Source of the DNA: Branchipolynoe longqiensis
Taxonomy: Eukaryota > Annelida > Polychaeta > Phyllodocida > Polynoidae
Length of the DNA stretch: 64,000 bases
Assembly (NCBI GenBank): GCA_030323885.1
Contig: CM059188.1
Coordinates: forward strand, 115,967,430 to 116,031,429
Direction: 5' to 3'
In this document: positions 43,339-54,466 of the stretch, one piece after another
Layout of the letters: the number at the start of each line of letters is the position of its first letter
How positions within the stretch are numbered: the stretch's first letter is position 1
Program-made: the position numbers and the translations under genes
Notes under the pieces: generated by a model
Databases searched by the model: none
What the model was told of the DNA's origin: nothing
The model's input: only the letters and a program-made list of their open reading frames with translations

Positions 43339-44223
43339 TTAGGTACTCCAAACAAAGGACTGGTTGCTGATGCTGACTGGCCATTGGAAAAAATAGGAGA
43401 CTTGCTCTCAGGACACTACCGCTCTTTGAACGTTGTTTGCTGCGAGTGAGTGCATCAGAGCAAAAAATAACTACTTTCGTCGTGAAGTGGAGATCCCTAG
43501 TTTTATCTTTGTATCCATTACGGCTCACTTCAGGTGGGAAAAATTTGAGCAATTGCGGTTTGAAAACTTTGGAACGATTGTAAAAACATGATTTTAGCAA
43601 ATATTGTTCATGAAAAATATAATATTACATAGAAATATTCATTCTCTACAAATCTGTGTAAATTGTTAACCACCATTTAGCACTCACTCTCAGCAGTTTG
43701 GACTTAACCATAGGATGAGTATGCTAATTAGAGCAATCAAGTTTTTTAGATTTTTAAAGACAATTTAATGACATTATAGATATTTGCATTCTGGTCATTT
43801 TGATATAAAAATCAAGTCAGTATCTCAAATAGAACCAGAGATATTAGGACAGTTAGTGAAAATCACACGATTTGCCAGGTTTGATGACAAATTGCTCAAC
43901 AAATATTTATTTGTAAGGTCTCAACAAAATTGAGATTAGAATTTGTACTAGAAATAATATGTTAAAAGAATACTGACGTGATTCAAATGTAATTTGCCTT
44001 CAGCAGGCAGCCTCAAACATCAGGATTTAAGCATTTGCAGAATCATGAAAAATGTGTGTAAAATTAAAGGAAAAAACTACATATTACGAAATTCATAACT
44101 CGGGGACTAATAGACCAATTTTCCATTATTATATATATTTGTAATCAGAATGTTAAGAGCTTTCTAACTGTACCATTAGAAAATTAACTTTGTGGAAAGA
44201 AAAATTCAGTTTGGAGTACCTAA
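43339..44223. mobile_element. 885-bp element with TTAGGTACTCCAAAC ends
   Basis: Fifteen-bp perfect inverted termini; TATTA on both sides (43334-43338 and 44224-44228). A minus-strand ORF of 99 residues overlaps the left part (43301-43600) but crosses the element border and has no motif I know. The superfamily is unclear. Confidence 0.85.
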
Positions 44224-44371
44224 TATTATGTGATTTGAACACTCTGTATATATGGAGGGAAAACATATACAATTGTATTGTAGCTATTGCATTTTAATCA
44301 ACATAAGGTAGGAATGCCAAACTAAGACTGCCAACAGTGAGACACATTTTCTCCAACTTGTACATGGGTCG

Positions 44372-44427
44372 TCATTCACCTCTGAACAATCAGATGTGAA
44401 TCTAGGTGGGGGTGAATCTTTTATCTA
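44372..44427. mobile_element. Mutator-like MITE, internally deleted
   Basis: Only the two terminal parts remain, GTCGTCATTCACCTCTGAAC to GGGGGTGAATCTTTTATCTA. Confidence 0.75.
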
Positions 44428-44467
44428 GGTAACAAGTCACTAAATTCATTATTATGTCAAATTACTT

Positions 44468-44791
44468 GGTTGTTGGAGCTTTATGTTCTGGCAACATATA
44501 AGGTCATATCAGGACGGGTACCGACTTGTGACAGTGCACACTCATGGCAACGTTATAGTACTGCCCCACTGGGAAATCAGGCCATCGGTACCATGACCCG
44601 ATATCCCACTCAGGCACACTATCCTGACACTGAGCTAACCAGTCCTTTCCCTATCCTATTTATGCTGAGCACCAGGCTAGGAAGTGACAAGTATCAATTT
44701 TTTAAGTCATGGTTTAACTCGACCGGGAACCGAACTCCTGACATTCCGCATGCGAGACCCACGCTTTACCGATTCGGCCACCGCACCCGGT
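44468..44791 (-). mobile_element. SINE-A copy
   Basis: Complete with canonical head GGTGCGGTGGCCGAATCGGT on the minus strand. Confidence 0.88.
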
Positions 44792-44837
44792 AATAATTAA
44801 GTAAATATCAAGCGCGTTTTGGAATAACGTAAAGAGG

Positions 44838-44902
44838 TTGGTTGGTTGGTTGGTTGGTGAGAGTTTTACGTCCTGGCAACAGCTAAGGTCATATCAGGAC
44901 GG
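44838..44902 (-). mobile_element. SINE-A tail fragment with long (GGTT)n
   Basis: Seven or so GGTT units then the 45-bp tail. Confidence 0.8.
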
Positions 44903-44945
44903 ACATAAAGAGGAGCGAACCATTTAGGATGTCTTAGATGATAAT

Positions 44946-45018
44946 TAGATAAAAGATTCACCACGTACTGCAGTAGCCTGAGTAGAAGGCTACTGCGAGT
45001 ACTGGGTGAATCTGTTAT
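44946..45018. mobile_element. Mutator-like MITE, terminal-hairpin form
   Basis: AGATAAAAGATTCACC..GTGAATCTGTTAT with an inner hairpin GCAGTAGCCTGAGTAGAAGG. Only 73 bp. Confidence 0.78.
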
Positions 45019-45176
45019 GAACATCATAATGTGCAGCAATTTTGAAGTGAGGGTGTTCTCATTTGGCGTCTCTGGCAAACCCGGCGTCCCCGAGTCTGGC
45101 TGGAAAACATGATAGCGTATCTGGACGGGTGCCAGCGGGCTGCCGGAATACAGGTCACTGTGTGCTGACAACAATA

Positions 45177-46126
45177 CCAGTGTTGCAGTTTCCACGGTAT
45201 GCCAGTTTGCGAGGGACACATCGCTTCTGCGCATGCATCAAAATCGAACAGCATCGTCACTAACCTTATAAATTTAATATAATGTTTTTGATCAAGATGT
45301 TTTCTAAGTGATTTGTTTCTAGGTGGTGTGGTTTTAGAGATATTTCACTTTTTCTGTATTTTCTGTATGAAGATTGCTCATGACCATTGACAATGCCTTG
45401 AATTTGATGATACGCGCAGTGCAGAACATATAGAAATCAAGAACCCTAACCATATAAATTTAATATAATCTCTTTAGTAAAGATGTTTTCTATATGTGTA
45501 CCAAGCGATTTGTTTCTAGGTGGTGTGGTTTTAGAGATATTTAACTTTTTCTGTATGAAGATTGCTCACGGCCATTGACAATGCATTTGAGTGTAGCGTA
45601 GGGCTGAAACCGACGGAGGGCTGAAACTCCAACACTGGTGTTGCAGTTTCCGCAGCACACCAGTTTGCCAGGGACACATCCATTCAAATGCATTGTCAAC
45701 GGCCGTGAGCAAATCTTCATACAGAAAAAGTCAAATATCTCTCAAATTACACCACCTAGAAACAAATCGTTTGGTACACATATAGAAAACATCTTTACCA
45801 TAAAGATTATATTAAATTTATAAGGTTAGGGTTCTTGATTTCTATTAATTTTGAATAAAACTAATGTTTTGCACTGCGCGTACCTTCAAACTCAAGGCAT
45901 TGTCAATGGCCGTGAGCAATCTTCATACAGAAAATACAGAAAAGGTGAAATATCTCTAAAACCACACCACCTAGAAACAAATCGCTTGGAACACATATAG
46001 AAAACATCTTTACCAAAAACATTATATTAAATTGATAAGGTTAGTGACGATGCTGTTCGATTTTGACGCATGCGCAGAAGCAATGTGTCCCTGGCAAACA
46101 GGTGTGCCACGGAAACTGCAACACCG
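45177..46126. mobile_element. Foldback element, approximately 950 bp
   Basis: The whole element is an imperfect inverted repeat. GTGTTGCAGTTTCC and GCCAGTTTGCGAGGGACACA start the left arm; TGTGTCCCTGGCAAAC and GGAAACTGCAACACC end the right. The terminus also appears at the centre (about 45638-45680). Each arm has a tandem duplication with GATTTGTTTCTAGGTGGTGT. No ORF. Confidence 0.9.
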
Positions 46127-46280
46127 GCACATGGCCGGCTAGCCGGCGCGAAGGCCGAGGCGCAAAACCAGTCTCTTTCAGCTGGCGAATTACGAATTGT
46201 GCACGCCAACTTACCCAATAGAAAGGTAAACCTCTGTGCGGCTCAACTTTTCAAGGTCACAATTGGCAACGTAATAATTA

Positions 46281-46332
46281 GATCAAATATTCACCCCGTA
46301 CTTGCGTAGCGGTCGGGGTGAATCTTTTATCT
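46281..46332. mobile_element. Mutator-like MITE, 52-bp hairpin form
   Basis: TAGATCAAATATTCACCCCG to CGGGGTGAATCTTTTATCTA with an 11-bp middle. The smallest form of the family. Confidence 0.85.
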
Positions 46333-46395
46333 ACGGAATATCGGTAATAGACTATAGTCAGTCCTCACCGTGTTACCACTCTAATTATGAAATGT

Positions 46396-46961
46396 CATAT
46401 GCGGTAAAACCACTCTAAATCGACCGACCATTTGACCGACTTTAAGTGGTCGATTTAAGCTAAGATTCCATATGCGCAGTATGCGGCATGCAAATGCGAA
46501 TGTGGTATAGATATCCATGCCGAGCCCCAATAGCCGATGTCTACCTTTTGAGCGGGGCGTTGTTGTTAAACAAACAAAAACACAGAAAAGATACCCATGC
46601 CACTTTGGGGGTTTATTGCTCCAAATTTGTGAAGGAAAGTCAAAGTTATTGTTCTTTTCTATGGCAAACGCAGCAGCATTCGCATTCACACCGATCGGTC
46701 CATGGGTCGATCCATTTTCCGCATTCGCAATCGCATTCGGACGTATGGAAGCACTACAATACCATTACATGGTTTTTGATTTGTTGCCGCATTCGCATAC
46801 CGCATATATGGAATCTTAGCTTTAGGGAGGTGGTCGGTTTAGAGAGCTAGAATAATGGTACAATGATATTGTATGGGGGATCGTTTGGGACCCAAATAGA
46901 GCGATCGATATAGGGGACTGGTCGATCTGTGGAGGTGGTCGGTTAGGGAGGTTTTACTGTA
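46396..46961. mobile_element. MITE with GTAAAACCNCNCTAAATCGACC ends, carrying a nested MITE
   Basis: The left end reads GGTAAAACCACTCTAAATCG and the right GGTTAGGGAGGTTTTAC; interior words GGTCGATT/AATCGACC recur. A second MITE is inserted at 46458-46821. Confidence 0.78.
46458..46821. mobile_element. Nested MITE with TTA target duplication
   Basis: AGCTAAGATTCCATATGCG and CATATATGGAATCTTAGCT ends; TTA on both sides (46455-46457 and 46822-46824). Inside are CATTCGCATTC words and a mollusc-type SINE tail fragment (46520-46580, CCCCAATAGCCGATGTCTAC..GTTAAACAAACAAA). Confidence 0.82.
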
Positions 46962-47019
46962 TATATAATTGGTCGAATCTGCTTAACATGCCTAAATATA
47001 TAAACACAAGAGGATAACT

Positions 47020-47072
47020 GGTTGTTTGTTGGGGTTTTAAGTCCTGGTAACATCTAAGGTCATATCAGGACT
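47020..47072 (-). mobile_element. SINE-A tail fragment
   Basis: Only the final 50 bp. Confidence 0.78.
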
Positions 47073-47191
47073 GGAAGAGGATAAGTAAGTAAGTAAGTAA
47101 GTAAGGAAGTAAATGATAATCCGCGATTAGAAAAGTGACACACGGTCGTCGGACGCCTAAATGCCAACTGCACATGCGCATGACCGGAAGG

Positions 47192-47219
47192 AGCGGGGGG
47201 GGGGGGGGGGGGGGGGGGC
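47192..47219 (+). repeat. Poly-G run
   Basis: More than 20 consecutive G; assembly length may be unreliable. Confidence 0.9.
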
Positions 47220-47338
47220 GGCTCATTCAGGAACCACGTGACGGCGCGCCAATGTAATATATTTGTGTGGGCGTGCACAACTGGGCGTGCGCCGGGCTGT
47301 GGTCGATTGACATGCAGTGAGTCACACAGCAGATATTC

Positions 47339-47399
47339 ACATACCCCTCCCCACCCCACCCCCACCCAGAGGGTGGGGGTGGGGTGGGGAGGGGTATGT
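47339..47399. repeat. Perfect 29-bp-arm palindrome with G-quadruplex potential
   Basis: ACATACCCCTCCCCACCCCA and nine more bases, an AGA loop, then the exact inverse. The right arm contains GGGTGGGGGTGGGGTGGGGA, four or more G tracts. Confidence 0.97.
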
Positions 47400-47748
47400 T
47401 TATTTGTTGGTTTACGTCCTAGCAACATCTAAGGTCATATCAGGACAGGTACCGACTTGTGACAGTGCACACTCATGGCGACTTTATGATCCCACTGCAC
47501 TGGGAGGCCAGGCCACCAGCACCATGACCTGATGATATCCCACTCAGTCACATTATCCTGACACTGAGCCAAACAGTCCTTGCCCTATCCTAATAATGCC
47601 GGGCACCCGGCTTGGAAGCGACAAGTATCAATTTTTATGTCATTGGTTTGACTCGACCAGGGTTCGACCCACGAACCGATAAGTTCAGATCCCCCGATCT
47701 CCCAAAACGGGAGACGGAATCTAGACTCATTCGGCAATCCCGTCTGGT
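47400..47748 (-). mobile_element. SINE-A copy with Ser/Leu-type head
   Basis: Directly abuts the palindrome on its left. Head slightly expanded (about 47665-47745). Confidence 0.87.
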
Positions 47749-47782
47749 CTCAAGTACGGCTCAGGCATGGTCTTATTATACT

Positions 47783-48050
47783 ATACCCCAGTTACACTAC
47801 TCCTTGTGACCACTTTGCGACCACAAAAAAGGGTAGGTCGCAAATTGTCACAGAGCAGTCCTCAGTGGTCACTCAACTCCTTGCGAACATCTTAGTCGCA
47901 AGGAGGTTGCAGCTACTGCATTAAATACCTCTTTGCAACAAGAATGGTCACCCAGAGGTCAGCGACAATTGCTTTGGTCGCAAGGAGGTGGGTTCTTTGA
48001 TCCAAAAAGATGGGAAAGTGGTCGCAAGCCATAGTGTGACTGGGTCTTGG
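47783..48050. mobile_element. MITE with CCCAGTTACAC / GTGTGACTGGG ends
   Basis: Same family as 32515-32778 and 36150-36425. Confidence 0.8.
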
Positions 48051-48155
48051 ATGGTACACAGACGTCAGCTTTGCGTCATCGCTATGTAAAGATTTGGTTT
48101 AAACATTTTGGAATGTGTCGCAACAAGCACTTAGCTTACTGGTTCTCAGGTGTCA

Positions 48156-48905
48156 TGGAATAGTAACCATAACAACAACGTACCACTAAATACACAGGAA
48201 ATCAACTAGGCACCAAACTAGGCCAGTTATAGTTACATTCTAACGACATTTTCAAACTGGAGCTAATTCCAATAACTGATTTCCCATAGAAAAAGAAAAG
48301 TTTTATTAATAATTCTATCAATTATTAATAAAACTTTTCTTTTTCTATGGGAATTTGTTTCCCTTGACCACAAATATATGATTGTGAGCTTTCTAATTTA
48401 ATTAGTGTCTATTGGCACATAACTGATTGTCTGCTTTTACATGTAAAAGCAATGGTTTGAACAAAAAACAAACATTTCTCGCCGTGAATATGGCCTATTC
48501 TGCCGACACGGCGTAAAGCAACCACCAATCAATCAATCAATCAACCAATAACTGTTGCACTTTTCATGTCCACAATAATTAGGTAATAACTCAATTACAA
48601 ATGTAATAAATAAATTCCCAGTTGCATTTTATTTGAAACACAGACAACTTTCGTATTAAATTAAGATACTTTTCAGGGTTGCCACAAAACGGAGATGTAA
48701 AAAAAAAAAAGTTTAATGTAAAAAAAAATTGCATGACAAATTTTAATTTTGACCCAATAAATAAAACAAGAAAATCTTGTTATTAAATGGCCTCCCAAGT
48801 TTCAACCACCCCGACAGCCGTCTGGCTATTTAGTTTGTTATTTTAGGCCCACACTTTCGAAACACCACACCTTAAACTGAACCTTTTGTGGCAACTAATG
48901 TAGCC
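48156..48905. repeat. Long inverted repeat, arm 1
   Basis: The sequence from GTACCACTAAATACACAGGA through CCACACTTTCGAAACACCAC to GTAGCCTGGGGGTTGTTT reappears inverted at 51323-51734 and 52708-52770. It carries a private 266-bp insertion (48279-48544) absent from arm 2. Confidence 0.92.
48279..48544 (-). mobile_element. SINE-B insertion with 10-bp target duplication and a 5' perfect hairpin
   Basis: CCAATAACTG lies on both sides (48269-48278 and 48545-48554), and arm 2 has that site once. The right end is a (TCAA)n tail. The left end carries a perfect palindrome at 48283-48351 (32-bp arms, CTATC loop). The part at 48424-48544 matches 21229-21350. The strand is ambiguous: the tail sits at the plus-strand 3' end, while SINE-B at 21229 is drawn plus, so this copy is its reverse. 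Confidence 0.85.
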
Positions 48906-49045
48906 TGGGGGTTGTTTGTTGTATTGTTGTTGGTTGGGGTTTTACGTCCTAGCAACATCTACGGTCATACCAGGAAGCTCGGGGGGAAACGAAACACGAG
49001 AACAGGTAGGTTTGAAGGAAAGAGAACTCAGGAGAGTTGAGTCAA

Positions 49046-49643
49046 AAGCCGTGTTTACATGGGCAAAATATAAAGCGATTTAGACAAGGCGAATCATATG
49101 AATCGATTTAGTTTGAAAGTGTTTCGCGTTCACACAGGCAGTGCTTTGAATCTGTTTAAGGCGGAAGTGGATATCTGCACATGAGCAAGTCCAGACTAAC
49201 CAGTGCCAGTTTGGGTTCATCGACGTCGGCCCGAGAGAGTGTGGGTTCGACCTAGATATGTATGGACTGAATCGTATTGGTTTGGAACAGTCAAAACTTC
49301 TGCTGGGCAGTGAAACCCTAAAAATAAATGATGAAAAAAATATATGTGCACCTCTAGCAGGTTCATAAAGCAAATTTACCGGAAAGTCAACACACTCAGG
49401 TCTCGACTGTCACGTCCTTCATCCACCTCAAGTAAGTCGGTTGCGTTCACACGGGCGAGATGGGCCGACCTAAGCTAGTTCGCTTCATATAAACTACCTC
49501 ACGAGGTGGTTTATATAAAGTGAATCATATGAATCGATTCAGCCCTAATCCGCCTAAGCATCGCGTTCACACAGCAAATGTGAGGTGAACTAGGCAAGGC
49601 GATTTATATGAATCGGCTTAACTCGCCCGTGTGAACACGGCTG
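49046..49643. mobile_element. MITE with AAGCCGTGTTYACAYGGGC ends
   Basis: Left AAGCCGTGTTTACATGGGCA, right GCCCGTGTGAACACGGC. Interior words GAATCATATGAATCGATT recur. The homologue 61920-62514 has TAA on both sides. The right end runs straight into a V-SINE, so its own flank is lost. Confidence 0.88.
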
Positions 49644-49647
49644 GCTG

Positions 49648-49845
49648 TGGTATGTGTTGTCCTGTCCTGTCTGTGGGAAAGTGCATATAAAAGACCCCTT
49701 GCTGCTTATCGGAAAGAGTATCCTATGTGGCGGCAGCTGGTTTCCTCCTAAGAAATATGTCAGAATGACCATATGTTTGACATCCAATAGCCAATGATAA
49801 AAATCAGTGCGCTCCAGAGGCGTTGTTAAATAAAAACAAACTTTC
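49648..49845 (+). mobile_element. V-SINE-like element, head lost
   Basis: Plus orientation from GGTATGTGTTGTCC to GTTAAATAAAAACAAAC. Confidence 0.82.
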
Positions 49846-50067
49846 CCTTTCAAAGTGCATGTTGCATACTTTATGCGTGACCCCCCCCTATGAACGCGCC
49901 GAGCACCGACTCAGTGGATTTCGAAGCGTGTCGCATCAGTGACCTTGGGTTGGTTGATCGGCGGTGGGCGGCGGGTGAAGGCCGAGCGTGGCGGGGATTC
50001 CCCCGGGTGGGTTGTGCTGGGCGGGGCCGTCTCCCACTCTGCTAACCAGCGTGCTGGAAGCTTGTAA

Positions 50068-50758
50068 TGGCCCTGTCACGTTATGACGCATCTCGCCGCC
50101 AACACGTAAAATCACCTTTTTTTTACTTCGAGAAGCGCCAAACTTTTCCGCGTAGGGCGCAAAGTTGGAAGTATACATACCGTATACACAGCATCTGGCC
50201 AATGTATGACCAACGTATGGCTAATGTACTTCCCGGCAAAAAATGCTAGAATTGTCATCACGGTACATTCACAGAACGCCAGTGAACGTTATATAAGTTA
50301 TCTGATAACTACATGTCATACATTACATATGTCAAGACATGTTGGAGAAATGCTAAATGTAAATTAGACGTACGTTAGGCATATGTTATCCATACATTGT
50401 CAGTATGCGGACTGTACGTTCCCACTGCCTTTAAAGTAGGTCAACGTAGTGGAACGTAGTGAACAACATTTTACTAACATATTTCTAACATACATCGACG
50501 TATGCCTAACGCATACATAATTGTACGGCAGACATAAAATCCATGTCTTGTCGAACGTTGTCATACATCGAAAGTTTTGCGCATGCACAAAACTTTGCTG
50601 ACCCCCTGATGTGTGACGCCGTATCTCGACGAACGTTGACGGACATTGACGTATACCAACGAGCGCCTAATGCAGGCGCAATGCATAACAACGTAGCGGC
50701 AAAAAAATCACATATGTCGACGTATGTTTGCGCGATGCGTTGTAATGTGACAGCACCA
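50068..50758. mobile_element. PIF/Harbinger-like MITE with TAA duplication, 691 bp
   Basis: Left TGGCCCTGTCACGTTATGAC, right TGTAATGTGACAGCACCA; TAA on both sides (50065-50067, 50759-50761). The interior is full of ACGTATG/CATACGT words in both orientations. Confidence 0.88.
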
Positions 50759-50817
50759 TAATAGTTGTAAGCGCCAATGACATATTTAACATGGCGATGG
50801 AGGCGGCGGCATACGTG

Positions 50818-51270
50818 TTGGTTGGTTGGTTGGTTGGTTAATTGGTTGTTGGGAGTTTTACGTCCTGGCAACATCTAAGGTCATATGAGGACAGGTACCG
50901 ACCGACTTTTAGCAGTGTGGACTCATGGCGACTTTATAGTGCTTCCCCACCGTGAAATCAGGCCGTCAGACCTCAGACATAGTTGTAGTACAGAGCACAG
51001 AGTGATAGACATGGTACAGAGCACACAGTAGGCCACGTAATGTACCTCAGACATACTACAGGCACCATGACCCGATATCCCACTCAGTCACATTATCCTG
51101 ACAGTGAGCTAACCAGGCCTTGCCATATCCTATTAATGTCAAGCGCCAGGCTAGGAAGCAACAAGTATCAATTTTATAAGTCACTGCATGGTCTGACTCG
51201 ATCGGGAACCAAACTCCCTATCTCCCGCACGCGAGGCCCGCAGTCTGCCGATTCGGCCACCGCGTCCAGT
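50818..51270 (-). mobile_element. SINE-A copy with a 100-bp internal insertion
   Basis: The body is split at about 50970. The insert contains CCTCAGACATA twice and GTACAGAGCACA twice, so it is an internal duplication of short units. Long (GGTT)n tail. Confidence 0.83.
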
Positions 51271-51322
51271 GGCATACGTGTAGAAAACACAGTTCGTGTT
51301 CCATCGCCCTTCATGCTGTGTA

Positions 51323-52770
51323 AACAACCCCCAGGCTACATTAGTTGCCACAAAAGGTTCAGTTTAAGGTGTGGTGTTTCGAAAGTGTGGGCCTAAAATA
51401 ACAAAATAAATAGCCAGACGCCTGTCTGGGTGGTTGAAACTTGGAGGCCATTTAATAACAAGATTTTATTTTTTTATTTTTTAGATCAAAATTAAAATTT
51501 GTCATGGAAATATCAGCGGATTTTTTTACATCTCCGTTTTGTGACAACTCTGAAAAGTATCTTAATTTAATACGAAAGTTGTCTGTGTTTCAAATAAAAT
51601 GCAACTGGGAATATATTTATTACATTTGTAATTGAGTTATGACCTAATTATTGTGGACATGAAAAGTGCAACAGTTATTGGAATTAGCTCCAATTTGAAA
51701 ATGTCGTTAGAATGTAACTATAACTGGCCTGGTCTGGGGCCGTATGCACCAATCGGGGTTAGGGCCTTAACCGCGGTTTGGCTAGCTCCACACGGTTAAA
51801 TGTGAGAAATCGGTATGCACCAATCGGTGCCAGCGCTAACCGCCGACCGTAGCCTAGGCTAAGCTAAACCATTTTCAAATCAGGTTTTACTGCTAGCCGG
51901 GGTGGTTAGTGTGCGTGTATGGATGTCAATCTATTCAATGCGATCATATTTAACAGAATTACATACGTAATAAGTGAAATGTGATCAATTTAACCCTAAA
52001 TTCTAACCGTTATTAAGGCTACCGCCGCATTGGCGGCGATATTAATAGTGTCGAATCGACGAATGTAAAGTAAACAAATCGCTGCCGCCGCATGGACGTC
52101 GATATCCATACGTCCATCGCCGCCGCCGAATCGGCGGCTATATATTAGTGCCAAATCTATTCAATGCGACCATATTTAACAGAATTACATATGCAATAAG
52201 TGAAATTTTATCAATTTAACCCTAAATTCGAACCATTATTAAGGCTACCGCCGCATTGGCGGCGATATTAATAGTTATATTTTCGAATCGACGAACGTAC
52301 AGTAAACAAACCGCTGCCGCCGCCAGTATGGAAAGCGACGTCGATGCGGCGATTTGTTTACTTTACTTTCGTCGATTTGAAAATATAACTATTAATATCG
52401 CCGCCGTTACGGCGGCAGCGTTAATATTGCTTCGAATTTAGGGTTAATTTCTTCAAATCTCACTTATTGCGTATCTATTTCTGTTAAATATGATAGCATT
52501 TAATATATTTGAGCCTAATATATGGGTACAAACACAGGGGGAATTCCCAAATCTATAAATAAACTCACGGTTAGCTATCCGCAGCGGCTAAAACATTGGT
52601 GCATACCACTTGACCTATTTCTCCAACCCGCTGCTACCCTGAGGTAGCTAACCGCGGCTAGTCCCTTAACTCCGGCTAAGTCTAACCCCGATTGGTGCAT
52701 ACGGGCCCAGGTGCCTAGTTGATTTCCTGTGTATTTAGTGGTAAGTTGTTGTTATGGTTACTATTCCTGT
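51323..52770. repeat. Long inverted repeat, arm 2, split by a MITE
   Basis: Inverse of 48156-48905. A 971-bp MITE interrupts it at 51737-52707. Arm 1 gives the MITE's empty site (GGCCTAGTTTGGTGCCTAG, read on the inverse strand). Confidence 0.9.
51737..52707. mobile_element. MITE with GGGCCGTATGCACCAATC ends, 971 bp
   Basis: GGGCCGTATGCACCAATCGG on the left and its inverse on the right; flanks CTG and CAG. The interior has inverted blocks (AATAAGTGAAAT / ATTTCACTTATT type) and GCCGCCGC-rich segments. The small ORF at 52256 is a by-product. Homologues: 60594-61302 and 63570-64000. Confidence 0.88.
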
Positions 52771-52878
52771 GTGTGTGTGGGGGGGGGGGGTGAAGAAGGG
52801 GGTCGGGGGGCGCGTGGGCACTGATTGCTGGTTTCCCCCACACTTCACTTCCCTTTTCAAACACAAGTCACCATTAAA

Positions 52879-53330
52879 GGCCCTGTCACACTTTACCGGA
52901 TTGAGGAAACGGATTGAAATGGACAAAAATATTCTAATCCGGTGTGATTCAGACTTGAAATGTATCGATTATGTAAGGGACGGGAACGGACGGGTAACAG
53001 TCGGTAACAGTTGATAACGTACCTAACGATCAATGGACAATTCAGTATAAAAAAGAACTATAACGAATGGCAACGGACATGTAATGGATACGTAATTGAC
53101 GGTAACGGATAATAACCGCATATGTCAGTCCAGCGCAATAGACGAGATCATGGTTCCGAGTGCGCATGCGTTGAAAACAGCATTGGGAGCAAAGCAAAGG
53201 CGTACGGCCATTGAGTTTTCCGATATGCATAGGGCAAAATTGCCATTTTATTCAGAATTAATAGAAATACATAACAATTTGGCACAAACATGGATGGAAG
53301 GATGCAATATAATAATGTAATGAATATGTT
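52879..53330. other. AGGCCCTGTCACAC element end and adjacent unknown ORF
   Basis: TTAAAGGCCCTGTCACACTT at 52876 is a PIF-type left terminus followed by AACGGAC words to about 53110. A plus-strand frame (53096-53320) continues ALGAKQRRTAIEFSDMH, LPFYSELIEIHNNLAQTW. Basic then helical, it could be a remnant of a transposon protein, but I do not recognise it and no right terminus was found. Confidence 0.4.
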
Positions 53331-53829
53331 TAAGTCACAACTCTCCTTAATTAACCATTTGAGCTAAGAAACATACAATTTCAGTCACTTTACAGGCTGA
53401 TGTTTACATCACCATTGATTAAGCAGAAGTAATTATTATTCTAAATATTAAAATGTCAAATGTGTCAACAAAAACTTGTTTCAGAGAAATATATAACCAA
53501 TATCTGATTAACCCTACTTATTTTCTATTTCTACATATGTCGTTAACCATAGGATATAAATAAAAACATGAATAAAATAAGTAAAACTGACTCTGGCTAT
53601 GGCTCTAACACTCGTCTGAGTGCCCAAATTTGTCTAAATCTAAATGCACATGGCATAAGATGTGCTGATTCTATTGATGTAAATGTAATGCTGAATAAAA
53701 GATTAATATCTTATTTTATTATATATATTTTTTTACTTAGTGTTCTATGTTTCAAACAAGAGCTGAGATGAGCTGAAACTAGCACCCAGTGTATTAGCAT
53801 GTGCACTGTCACCAGTCGGCACCTTTCCT
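53331..53829. other. AT-rich spacer
   Basis: No exon or repeat recognised. Confidence 0.4.
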
Positions 53830-54154
53830 GATATGACCTAGCAACATCTAAGGTAATATCAGGACGGGTACTGACTTGTGACAGTGCATACTCAGTGCTG
53901 CCCCACTGGTAGACCAGGCCACCAGCACCATGACCTGATATCCCACTCAGTCACATTATCCTGATACTGAGCCAACCAGTCCTTGCCATATCCTAATAAT
54001 GCCGAGTGCCTGGCTAGGAAGTGAAAAGTATCAATTTTTAAGTCATTGGTTTGACTCGACCAGGGTTCAAACCCATGAACCCACGGGTTCGGGTCCCCCG
54101 ATCTCACAAAACAGCAGACGGACGCTCAACTCATTCGGCCATCCCGTCTGATCG
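53830..54154 (-). mobile_element. SINE-A copy with Ser/Leu-type head, plus a tail stub
   Basis: Complete; followed at 54155-54200 by an opposite-strand tail stub (CCTTAGATGTTGCC). Confidence 0.85.
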
Positions 54155-54466
54155 ACCGACCTTAGATGTTGCCAACACAAAAAACTCCAAAAACCAAAAG
54201 CATTCACTCCAGCCGGAATATTTACTGTGTGGGTGCCGTTTAGACTACTTGAAGATAAGATAGCAAGTGAAAAGAAATAATAATAAAACTTCCAAGTTTC
54301 AACAGATCTGCAATGTCACAAGGTCGGAAGACCAGTAAATACTTCGGCACGGCTAAAAACATCGTTCGCCTAAAAAACGCATTGAAAATAACCTAATAAT
54401 AAAAAACTGATCAAGAATGTATGTGTGTTTTGTTTTGTTGTAAGAAGAAAATGACTGATGAAATCC

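Noticed and set aside
43301..43600. Protein-coding exon in the 885-bp element
   Set aside because: The ORF crosses the element border, has no recognised motif and no splice signals I would trust.
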